Assembly: GCA_964247705.1 (NCBI GenBank) | Contig: CAXTVQ010000023.1 | Location: 1 to 64,000 of the forward strand | Direction of reading: 5' to 3' | Source of the DNA: LMUY01 sp964247705 | Lineage (GTDB): Bacteria > Pseudomonadota > Alphaproteobacteria > Acetobacterales > Acetobacteraceae | Length of the DNA: 64,000 bases | Shown: positions 57,524 through 64,000 of the stretch, in pieces | How positions within the stretch are numbered: the stretch's first letter is position 1 | Layout of the letters: the number at the start of each line of letters is the position of its first letter | Translations under genes and position numbers: made by a program | Notes under the pieces: model-generated | What the model saw: only the letters and a program-made list of their open reading frames with translations | What the model was told of the DNA's origin: nothing | The model's database searches: none

Positions 57524-58951
57524 CTAGGCTGCCTCCTTGAGCGGGAACACCTTCGCCGGGTTCAGCAGCCACTGCGGATCGAACGCCGCCTTGAGCGCGC
57601 GCTGGCGGTCCAGCTCCGGCTCGCTGAACTGGAACGGCATCAGGTCGCGCTTCTCCAGGCCCACGCCGTGCTCGCCGGTGAGGCAGCCGCCGACCTCGAC
57701 GCACAGCTTCAGGATTTCGGCCCCGAAGATCTCCGCCCGGTGGAAACTGTCGGGATCGTTGGCGTCGAACATGACCAGCGGATGCAGATTGCCGTCGCCT
57801 GCGTGGAAGATGTTGGCGACCTTGAGGCCGTACTGCTCGCTCATCTCGCCGATGCGGCGCAACACCTCGGGCAGGCGGCTGGTGGGGATGGTGCCGTCCA
57901 TGCACATGTAATCGGGGCTGATCCGGCCGACGGCGCCGAAAGCGCCCTTGCGGCCCTTCCAGATCGCCAGGCTCTCCTCGGCCGACTGCGACACCTTCAT
58001 GCTGATCGGAGCGAACGGCTCGCAGAGCGCCTTGATGCGGCCCAGCAGGTTGTCCTGCTCGGCGACGCTGCCCTCAACCTCGATGATCAGCATCGCCTCG
58101 GCATCCAGCGGATAGCCGGCATGGGCGAACGCCTCGCAGGCGTGGATGGCCGGGCGGTCCATGAACTCGAGCGCCACGGGGATGATCCCGGAGCCGATGA
58201 TGGCGTCCACGCAGGCGCCAGCCACCTCGTTGGAGCCGAATGCGACCAGCATCGCACGCGCCCCCTCCGGCCCGCGCAGGATGCGGACCACGACTTCGGT
58301 CACGATGGCCAGCATGCCCTCGCTACCCGTCAGCAACCCGAGCCAGTCATACCCGGCGGCGTCCAGGTGCTCGCCGCCGAGGGTGAGGATCTCGCCGTCG
58401 ATGGTGACGGCCGTCAGGCCCAGCAGGTTGTTCGCGGTCACGCCATACTTCAGGCAGTGCGCGCCGCCCGAGTTCATCCCCACGTTGCCGCCGATCATGC
58501 AGGCGAGCTGGGACGACGGGTCCGGCGCATAGAAGAAGCCGTCGCCCTGCACCGCCTGCGTGATGCCGATGTTGGTCACCCCCGCCTGCACCGTGGCGCA
58601 CCGGTCATCGTAATCGATATCCAGGATGCGGTTCATGCGCATCATGCCGACCACCACCGCATCGGCCAGGGGCATCGCCCCGCCGGACAGGCTGGTGCCG
58701 GCGCCGCGGGGGATCACGCGCACCCCCATCCCGTTACACAGCTTGAGGATGGCGGCCACCTGCTCCGTCGTCTCGGGCAGCGCTACGGCCAGCGGTATCT
58801 GGCGATAGGCAGGCAGTCCGTCCGTCTCGTACGGCTTCAGCCGGAGCGGTTCGCAGATCACGCCGCTGTCCGGGAGAATGGTCCGAAGCGCCGCTACGAT
58901 CTCGTCACGGCGGGCAAGTGTCTCAGCCTTCGGCTCTGGCAGAGCGAGCAT
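57524..58951 (-). CDS. glcD: Glycolate oxidase catalytic subunit
   Basis: A 475-residue flavoprotein subunit that oxidises glycolate (and often D-lactate). FAD-binding motifs are VIPRGAGTSLSGGAMPL and MIGGNVGMNSGGAH. The C-terminal FAD-oxidase domain carries HAGDGNLHPLVMF and the substrate-region GGCLTGEHGVGLEKRD with the conserved His. It starts the glcDEF operon on the minus strand. The sequence shows no regulator beside it; rpmJ lies upstream. Known product is glyoxylate. Confidence 0.95.
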   Translation of the reverse strand: MLALPEPKAETLARRDEIVAALRTILPDSGVICEPLRLKPYETDGLPAYRQIPLAVALPETTEQVAAILKLCNGMGVRVIPRGAGTSLSGGAMPLADAVVVGMMRMNRILDIDYDDRCATVQAGVTNIGITQAVQGDGFFYAPDPSSQLACMIGGNVGMNSGGAHCLKYGVTANNLLGLTAVTIDGEILTLGGEHLDAAGYDWLGLLTGSEGMLAIVTEVVVRILRGPEGARAMLVAFGSNEVAGACVDAIIGSGIIPVALEFMDRPAIHACEAFAHAGYPLDAEAMLIIEVEGSVAEQDNLLGRIKALCEPFAPISMKVSQSAEESLAIWKGRKGAFGAVGRISPDYMCMDGTIPTSRLPEVLRRIGEMSEQYGLKVANIFHAGDGNLHPLVMFDANDPDSFHRAEIFGAEILKLCVEVGGCLTGEHGVGLEKRDLMPFQFSEPELDRQRALKAAFDPQWLLNPAKVFPLKEAA

Positions 58952-59020
58952 CGCATTGGTTCCAGGGCTGTTTGTCGCCCCTGAACATGATGACTCGGCC
59001 AGCAGCCGGCAAGGCGAAGC

Positions 59021-59146
59021 CTAGCCTTGGCGGGCCTTCATCCGGGGATTCTTCTTGTTGATGACGTAGACCCGGCCGTGACGGCGCACGACGCGGCAGT
59101 TCTTGTCGCGCGTCTTCGCCGACTTCAGGCTGTTGCGGATCTTCAT
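59021..59146 (-). CDS. rpmJ: 50S ribosomal protein L36
   Basis: A 41-residue L36 protein (MKIRNSLKSAKTRDKNCRVVRRHGRVYVINKK and a PRMKARQG end), too short for most gene finders. It is the alphaproteobacterial form, with one Cys left of the zinc-binding set, so it belongs to the zinc-independent type. It binds 23S rRNA late in assembly of the large subunit. It is not in the ribosomal operon, which is normal for this group. The start has no clear ribosome-binding site; a GGTTTAAAACC palindrome touches the ATG. Confidence 0.95.
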   Translation of the reverse strand: MKIRNSLKSAKTRDKNCRVVRRHGRVYVINKKNPRMKARQG

Positions 59147-59320
59147 GGTTTAAAACCTGGTCAAAAGCGAACGGGCGCGGCCTCCACCGGAGCGGGCCAC
59201 AACGAAGGCGTGCGGATACCGAGGCTGCCTTACCCTGTCAAGTTGGCGCCACGCCCGGGGTGACTATCCCGTGGCAAAAGAGCAAGTTTGCCGCTTCTGT
59301 TTGCAGTGGAGTGCCAGGCC

Positions 59321-59734
59321 ATGCCGGCCATCACGGATATTGCCCGCCGGTTCTTCGATACGTGCGAGGCGGGCAAGGGCTGGCAGGCGTGCCGCGCCTA
59401 CTGCACGCAGGACGCCACGTTCTCCGCCCAATGCGAGCCGCTGGCCGAGATCGGCACCATGCAGGCCTATACCGATTGGATTGCCGGCGCCCTGCACACC
59501 TTCCGGTCGGGCTGGTACGAAGTGAGGTCGGTGGCGACGGACGAGGCAGGCGCCAGCGTGTCCATCTTCTCCGTGTTCTCCGCTGCCGCTGGCGGCAAGG
59601 ACGAGCGATCAGCCACTCGTAAGATGCTGAAGATCGATTACGTTTACGTTTTGTTCTTCGAAGGCCAGGAGATCCGCCACATGACCAAGGTCTGGAACGC
59701 CGGGTGGACGATGCGGGAGATGGGCTGGACCTGA
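59321..59734 (+). CDS. NTF2/SnoaL-like protein
   Basis: A 137-residue protein with an NTF2-like appearance: helix ITDIARRFFDTCEAGKGWQACRAYC, then DATFSAQ and two strands ending FEGQEIRHMTKVWNAGWTMREMGW. Four cysteines in the first 50 residues are notable. I start at the ATG at 59321, with GGAG upstream; the frame opens at 59288. No signal peptide, so cytosolic. The family is widespread in proteobacteria with unknown function. It is the fifth gene or pseudogene of this fold in the window. Confidence 0.75.
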   Translation: MPAITDIARRFFDTCEAGKGWQACRAYCTQDATFSAQCEPLAEIGTMQAYTDWIAGALHTFRSGWYEVRSVATDEAGASVSIFSVFSAAAGGKDERSATRKMLKIDYVYVLFFEGQEIRHMTKVWNAGWTMREMGWT

Positions 59735-59792
59735 CACCGCCGGCGATAGCCGGCCCATTGACGGTTCGGCCGACCCGGCGGATAGCCGCGCG

Positions 59793-60200
59793 ATGCAGCG
59801 CACCCTGGCTCCCTGGATCGCCTTCCTCCTTTGCAGTTTTGCCGTGGTCGGGCTGATGGGCCTGTTCGCCAGCTACGCCGGTCCGCTGCCCTACGAGCGT
59901 GCGACGGCCCGCGATGCGGTGCTGGACCGCGCGCTACAGCTTGGCGCCCAACCGGCGGGCGACGTCAAGGCGGCGCTGGAACCGCTGCGCGACGAACTGG
60001 ACGACAGCGCGCCGGTGGTGATCGACGGCGAAGGGCCGCTGCCGCAACGCGTCGCCGCCGCCCGCACCGCGATCCATGCGGAGATGCAGCACGAGGCGGA
60101 AGCGATCGGCAGCCGGCTGCGATTGGAACTTGCGGTCGTGACGGTGGTCGCGGCGGCATTCGGGTCGGCGATGCTGGTTGCCGCCGCGCGGTCCCGTTAA
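59793..60200 (+). CDS. Two-helix membrane protein of unknown function
   Basis: A 135-residue protein with a hydrophobic helix at 8-28 and a second at 112-130. Between them is a charged, Ala/Glu-rich segment (LDRALQLGAQPAGDVKAALEPLRDEL and AIHAEMQHEAEAIGSRL), probably helical and periplasmic. I know no family. It is convergent with the formate/nitrite transporter gene, only three bases from its stop, which suggests coupled termination rather than a functional link. Confidence 0.6.
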   Translation: MQRTLAPWIAFLLCSFAVVGLMGLFASYAGPLPYERATARDAVLDRALQLGAQPAGDVKAALEPLRDELDDSAPVVIDGEGPLPQRVAAARTAIHAEMQHEAEAIGSRLRLELAVVTVVAAAFGSAMLVAAARSR

Positions 60201-60203
60201 GGC

Positions 60204-61037
60204 TTACTCTGCCGGGCCCGGCACAAAGGCAAGGCTGCGCACCGGCCCGGTCTTCACGTGCGTGACGTAGAGCGTGAGCCCGGTGAAAGCGATCCCGCCG
60301 AGCAGGTTGCCGAGCACGGTCGGTATCTCGTTCCAGATGATGTAGTCGCTGACCGAGAAATTCCCGCCCATGATCAGTGCGGAGGGGAACAGGAACATGT
60401 TCACCACCGAGTGCTCGAACGTCATGCCGAAGAACACCATGATCGGCATCCACATCGCGATGACCTTGCCGCTTACGGACGTGGAGATCATGGCGCCGAC
60501 CACGCCCGTGGACACCATCCAGTTGCAGAGCATGCCGCGGAGGAACAGCGTCAGCATCCCGGCCGCGCCCCAATGCTTGTAGCCGATCGTGCGCGCCTCC
60601 CCGATCCCGGCAATCACCTTGCCTACGGCGCTCGGCTCGGTGGAGAAGCCGAAGGTAAAGATGATCGACATCATGACCGCGATGGTGAGCGCGCCGGCAA
60701 AGTTGCCCACGAACACGAGGCCCCAGTTCTTCAGCACTCCGCCCACGGTGACACCCGGCCGCCGGTCGATCAGGGCCAGCGGCGTGAGCATGAACACGCC
60801 GGTCAGCAAGTCGAAGCCGAGCAGATAGAGCATGCAGAAACCGACCGGGAACAGGATGGCGCCGATGATCGCGTAGCCGGTTTGCTGCGTGACGGTCACG
60901 GCGAACACGGCGGCTATGGCCAGGATGGCCCCGGCCATGAAGGCGCGGATCAGGGCGTCTCGCGGCGCCATGCGGATTTTAGCCTCGCCGGCATCGACCA
61001 TGGCCAGGACGAACTCTGCGGGTTTTAGATACGACAT
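60204..61037 (-). CDS. Formate/nitrite transporter family channel
   Basis: A 277-residue FNT channel of the inner membrane with six helices. Typical features: LGFDLLTGVFML, the half-helix loops, NWMVSTGVVGAMISTSVSGK, and the gating/proton-relay His in FFGMTFEHSVVNMF. It moves formate or nitrite passively with proton coupling. The start at 61037 has an AAGGA site; a longer frame to 61106 adds only a polar tail. It stands alone. Partners are uncertain: the bicupin oxalate decarboxylase at 24.4-25.6 kb makes formate in the same genome. Confidence 0.88.
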   Translation of the reverse strand: MSYLKPAEFVLAMVDAGEAKIRMAPRDALIRAFMAGAILAIAAVFAVTVTQQTGYAIIGAILFPVGFCMLYLLGFDLLTGVFMLTPLALIDRRPGVTVGGVLKNWGLVFVGNFAGALTIAVMMSIIFTFGFSTEPSAVGKVIAGIGEARTIGYKHWGAAGMLTLFLRGMLCNWMVSTGVVGAMISTSVSGKVIAMWMPIMVFFGMTFEHSVVNMFLFPSALIMGGNFSVSDYIIWNEIPTVLGNLLGGIAFTGLTLYVTHVKTGPVRSLAFVPGPAE

Positions 61038-61285
61038 GCGGGGGTCCTTCGGAGTCTGTCCGACGAGTTCGCTTCGGACGTCGCTGCCGTGGGATGCAGG
61101 ACCCATGCCATCTCAGAAACAGAGTTTCGACGGCAGTTTGACGATTAATCCTTGAGGTGACCCGGTCTTCCTATGCTTGGTCTTCCCTGGCGGACGCGCG
61201 CGCGGCGCTCTCGGCAGGTTGTGCGGCGGGCGTGAAGTGAACGCGCGGTCGATCCGGCGAAGCTGTCAACGGTGATCCTTGCATC

Positions 61286-62182
61286 TCAGTCGGAGGTCAG
61301 CGACCGGGTCGAGACCCTGACCAAAGAAAATCGGAAGGTCGCAAAAATCCTCTTTTGGATGTTCCTGACCTTACGGGCCACATTGTAGCAAGCGACCGAT
61401 AAGACCGCACTGCCTTGAGGTTTCACGATAGCTGACTGAATAGTTGTATAATGCTTCTTAAAAAGGACTTGATGGTCTTCCTTGGGCAATACGCTGTACT
61501 GTAGACAAAGGTCTTGCTCGTTGTTCACGGTACGGCATAGTTTCTCGTTCAGGAGTGGCGTTATGGCAATCGTGTAGGCGATTGGTCCGGTAAGCCGCAG
61601 CACGCCCATGCGGCCAACTCCCGTGCGCCACGGCGTGTAGGCGTCTATCAATTTGAAAACCGACAAGATCACGGCGCGCAGGAAAATGTGCCCGCGAGCC
61701 GCAATGATGTGCCACTGCTGAATTTCCCCGCCCGGGTAATTCAGCATCTCAGAATGCAACCCGTAGCCCTCGTATTTCTCATTTTTGCCATTGCTCCAAC
61801 GAGAAATCACGAACTGCTCGTCGCCGCGCAGAACCTCATCGATGGGCTTCAGAAACCTGCTTTTGATGTCAAGGTAAACACCGCCCCGCTTGTAGACGAG
61901 CAAATATCGAAACAAGTCAGCCCGTGCAGCCCCGTAAACCTTGTCTATACGCAGGTAGTACGATAGTACACCTTCACCGTATTCCTGGAGAATGAACGCC
62001 TCTACGTCACTGTCGGTGTACAGATGGTAGTCCCAGTCGGGATTGAGCAAACGAATTTGTTCCACATTTTCACGTAGAAGCTCGGGTAGATCGTTGCTGG
62101 GATAAGTCTGATGAATTAGGCGAGGAATGACGGTCCCAGGTTCAATTTTGGGAAGGAGCGCGTCGTAAGAGCGTACCGACAT
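61286..62182 (-). CDS. Glycosyltransferase of the OCH1/GT32-like (DXD sugar-binding) type
   Basis: A 298-residue cytosolic or membrane-associated glycosyltransferase. The N-terminal IPRLIHQTYPSNDLP and the catalytic ARADLFRYLLVYKRGGVYLDIK, including the DXD metal-binding motif, are characteristic of GT32 enzymes for capsule and lipopolysaccharide decoration. Base composition is clearly lower in GC than its neighbours, and no other polysaccharide gene is near, so it looks acquired as a single gene. The donor and acceptor sugars are unknown. The C-terminus ends in a basic segment. Confidence 0.85.
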   Translation of the reverse strand: MSVRSYDALLPKIEPGTVIPRLIHQTYPSNDLPELLRENVEQIRLLNPDWDYHLYTDSDVEAFILQEYGEGVLSYYLRIDKVYGAARADLFRYLLVYKRGGVYLDIKSRFLKPIDEVLRGDEQFVISRWSNGKNEKYEGYGLHSEMLNYPGGEIQQWHIIAARGHIFLRAVILSVFKLIDAYTPWRTGVGRMGVLRLTGPIAYTIAITPLLNEKLCRTVNNEQDLCLQYSVLPKEDHQVLFKKHYTTIQSAIVKPQGSAVLSVACYNVARKVRNIQKRIFATFRFSLVRVSTRSLTSD

Positions 62183-62506
62183 TCTTCGAACTCCATAATA
62201 GAATGACAGAGCATTGCTCTCAAAGGTGCTTCCCGGTCACAGGTCAACTGTTTCGGTGCACAAGCGGCCTTGCGCTGCAGGGTGTAGCGATAAACAATGC
62301 GGTACCCCCGGTTAGCCCGCTTCCTGGCATGGCTCGCGTCGCGAGACTATCAAACAACGCTCGCGATGGTTGCAGGGGTAGGCGAAGGCGAGGCGGCACG
62401 CCCGACGGCATTGCACGGCCCCGCCGTAGCAGCGAGCAGGGCCATGATCAACATCCCAAGCCAGAGTGGATCAGAGTTGCCCTGGCCGGCGCAATGAGGG
62501 CGAACC
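62183..62506. other. Spacer around the acquired glycosyltransferase, no gene seen
   Basis: These 324 bases lie between the start of the glycosyltransferase and the stop of the CoA-transferase. The left half shares the lower GC of the glycosyltransferase; the change in composition near 62300 probably marks the edge of the inserted segment. No gene, RNA or terminal repeat was recognised. Confidence 0.45.
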
Positions 62507-63643
62507 CTAGTCCAGCCCGTCCAGCTCCGCCAGGATCTCCGCCGTGTGCTGCCCCACACCCGGCAGACCGCTCCGCTGCACCGGCCGTTCGCCGTCGAAA
62601 CTCAGCGGCAAGGCCGGCAGCTTGGTCGCGACCCCGTTCGGCAACACCACCGGCACCAACCCGCCGGACGCATTCAGGTGCGCGTCGTCGAACAATTCCA
62701 CCGGCCGGGTAATCGGCGCGAACGGCAACCCAAGCCGCTCGCATTTCTCCATCAGCGCCGCCCGCTCGTATTGCCGCAACGCCGCGGCCACGATCGGGAG
62801 CACGCGGGCGCGGGCGGCGACGCGATGCGACTGGGTAAGCAACGCCGGGTCCGCTGCGAGGTCGGGCAGGTGGAACTCGGTACAGAACAACCGCCACTGC
62901 GTGTCCGTCACCACGCCCACGAACACCTGGCTGCCATCAGCCGTCTCAAACAGGTCGTAGATCGGCCAGGCGACCTGCCGCACGCTCATCGGCGGCGCCT
63001 CGGTGCCCAGGGTGGCGAACTGCGCCATGTGCTGCGCCATCAACAGCACGTTGTTCTCGAACAGCCCCGCCTGCACGTGCCGGCCGCGCCCGGTCACGTG
63101 CCGCTCCTGCACCGCGGCAAGGATGCCGATGGCGGCGAACATGCCTCCCATGATGTCGTTCACGCTCGACCCGGCGCGCATCGGCTGGCCCGGCAGCCCC
63201 GTCATGTAGGCCAGGCCCCCCATCATCTGCACGACCTCGTCCAACGCCACCCGGTGGTCATACGGGCCGGGGAGGAAGCCCTTGAGCGAGGCGTAGATCA
63301 GCCGCGGGTTCTCCTCCCGCAGCGCTTCCCAGCCAAGCCCGAGCTTGTCCAGCGCACCCGGCCGGAAGTTCTCCACCAGCACGTCCGCCGTCCGCAGCAG
63401 CCGCTTCGCCGTCGCCAGCCCCTCCGGCGACTTCATGTCCACCGCCATCGACCGCTTGTTGCGGTTCATGATGGCGAAGAACCCGGCGCCCGAGCCGCCC
63501 AGACGGCGCGTGTTGTCACCGTCCGGCACCGGTTCGACCTTGATCACGTCCGCACCCAGGTCGCCCAGCACCAGCCCGCAGGCAGGGCCCATGACCATGT
63601 GGGTGAACTCGACCACGCGGAGCCCCGCCAGCGGACCACTCAT
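62507..63643 (-). CDS. Class III CoA-transferase (CaiB/BaiF family)
   Basis: A 378-residue family III CoA-transferase. The start RVVEFTHMVMGPACGLVLGDLGADVIKVEP, then NRNKRSMAVDMKSPEG, and VENFRPGALDKLGLGWEALREENPRLIYASLKGF are classic. The nucleophilic Asp is in SSVNDIMGGMFAA near 168. It moves CoA between acids (formyl, oxalyl, benzylsuccinyl, carnitine or others). Neighbours do not identify the acids. It is divergent from the RND adaptor gene; the 112-base spacer holds their promoters. Confidence 0.92.
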   Translation of the reverse strand: MSGPLAGLRVVEFTHMVMGPACGLVLGDLGADVIKVEPVPDGDNTRRLGGSGAGFFAIMNRNKRSMAVDMKSPEGLATAKRLLRTADVLVENFRPGALDKLGLGWEALREENPRLIYASLKGFLPGPYDHRVALDEVVQMMGGLAYMTGLPGQPMRAGSSVNDIMGGMFAAIGILAAVQERHVTGRGRHVQAGLFENNVLLMAQHMAQFATLGTEAPPMSVRQVAWPIYDLFETADGSQVFVGVVTDTQWRLFCTEFHLPDLAADPALLTQSHRVAARARVLPIVAAALRQYERAALMEKCERLGLPFAPITRPVELFDDAHLNASGGLVPVVLPNGVATKLPALPLSFDGERPVQRSGLPGVGQHTAEILAELDGLD

Positions 63644-63755
63644 ACTTTCGCACCCATCCTTGCCGCCTCACCCTGCCCCAAATCTGCGGTGAGGTTGACG
63701 CTTAGGCAAGCCGCTGCCATTGCCCTGCACGCAACGGCACCTACTTGTTGGAACC

Positions 63756-64000
63756 ATGCGAGTGACAACGACGCTGCGACTGGCTGCCTTGACCGTGGCG
63801 CTGGCCGCGAAATCCAGCTTGGCGTTTGCTCAGGGCGGCCCCGCTGGCCCGCCGGCAGTCGGCACTACGGTGGTGCAGCGCCAGTCGATCACGCAAACGG
63901 ACGAGTTCGTCGGCCGGGTGCAGGCGATCAACCGCGTAGCCTTGGTGGCCCGCGTCACCGGGTTCCTGACAAAGCAGCTCTTTACCGAGGGTGCGGAAGT
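63756..64000 (+). CDS. RND-type efflux periplasmic adaptor subunit (N-terminal part, runs off the window)
   Basis: The frame from the ATG at 63756 stays open to the last base: 81 codons. It begins with a signal peptide (ALTVALAAKSSLAFAQ), then GTTVVQRQSITQTDEFVGRVQAINRVALVARVTGFL, which is the start of an AcrA/HlyD-like membrane fusion protein with the first strand of the lipoyl domain. It should join an RND pump to an outer-membrane channel. The pump and channel genes are expected just outside the window. Confidence 0.82.
   Translation, partial: MRVTTTLRLAALTVALAAKSSLAFAQGGPAGPPAVGTTVVQRQSITQTDEFVGRVQAINRVALVARVTGFLTKQLFTEGAE

Noticed and set aside
1..64000. CRISPR array, prophage, IS element, rRNA or conjugation genes
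   Set aside because: I looked for regularly spaced repeats, transposase DDE patterns, phage structural genes and rRNA and found none.

Overview
The window is strongly GC-rich, densely packed DNA from a free-living heterotrophic bacterium. A 41-residue ribosomal protein L36, a 3-hydroxybutyrate dehydrogenase, glcDEF, a single-chain indolepyruvate:ferredoxin oxidoreductase and a Cox/Xdh maturation operon point to an alphaproteobacterium. Acetobacteraceae/Rhodospirillales is my best guess; this rests on gene content and composition, not on a search. Two runs of exactly 100 N (4233-4332, 45279-45378) are scaffold gaps, so this is a draft assembly.

1-6.3 kb is an eroding accessory block. Two sister LysR regulators bracket an NTF2/SnoaL-like protein, a quinone-oxidoreductase-like MDR enzyme and two exported proteins, with a SnoaL-like pseudogene and a short-chain dehydrogenase fragment at the edges. 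6.3-14.2 kb holds a beta-helix protein of unknown function, an MscS channel fused to a cyclic-nucleotide domain, a small secreted protein, a TetR/aldo-keto reductase divergon with a clear operator, and a LysR beside an NADP-binding reductase. 14.4-17.4 kb is an MFS transporter overlapping a benzoylformate-decarboxylase-like ThDP enzyme. 18.4-22.2 kb is a four-gene operon with 4-base overlaps (coxE-like, split xdhC, moeA-mobA fusion) for maturation of molybdenum hydroxylases.

22.2-35.9 kb is mixed housekeeping: lipoprotein, RidA, CHAP amidase, Tat-exported bicupin, diguanylate cyclase, tRNA-Thr, 3-hydroxybutyrate dehydrogenase with a divergent patatin, Dps, ParE, an orphan DNA methyltransferase, a GST and an FAD enzyme. 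35.9-47.7 kb is the main catabolic region. A perfect 18-bp palindrome precedes a tight operon (crotonase, two unlike acyl-CoA dehydrogenases, NDP-forming acyl-CoA ligase, MFS), followed by a TetR regulator, an orphan solute-binding protein, and a second overlapping set (TauD-type dioxygenase, NTF2-like protein, FAH-family enzyme, Ldh2-type dehydrogenase).

47.7-53.6 kb on the minus strand carries an acyl-CoA dehydrogenase, a thiolase and the oxidoreductase, the last divergent from an AsnC regulator with an operator between them. 54.4-59 kb is glcDEF plus a TPR protein. The end holds rpmJ, an NTF2-like protein, a small membrane protein, a formate/nitrite channel, an AT-richer glycosyltransferase island, a class III CoA-transferase and the start of an RND periplasmic adaptor. 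No CRISPR array, prophage, intact transposon or rRNA was seen. The least explained units are the LysR/SnoaL block and the two catabolic operons at 36-48 kb, whose substrates cannot be read from sequence.
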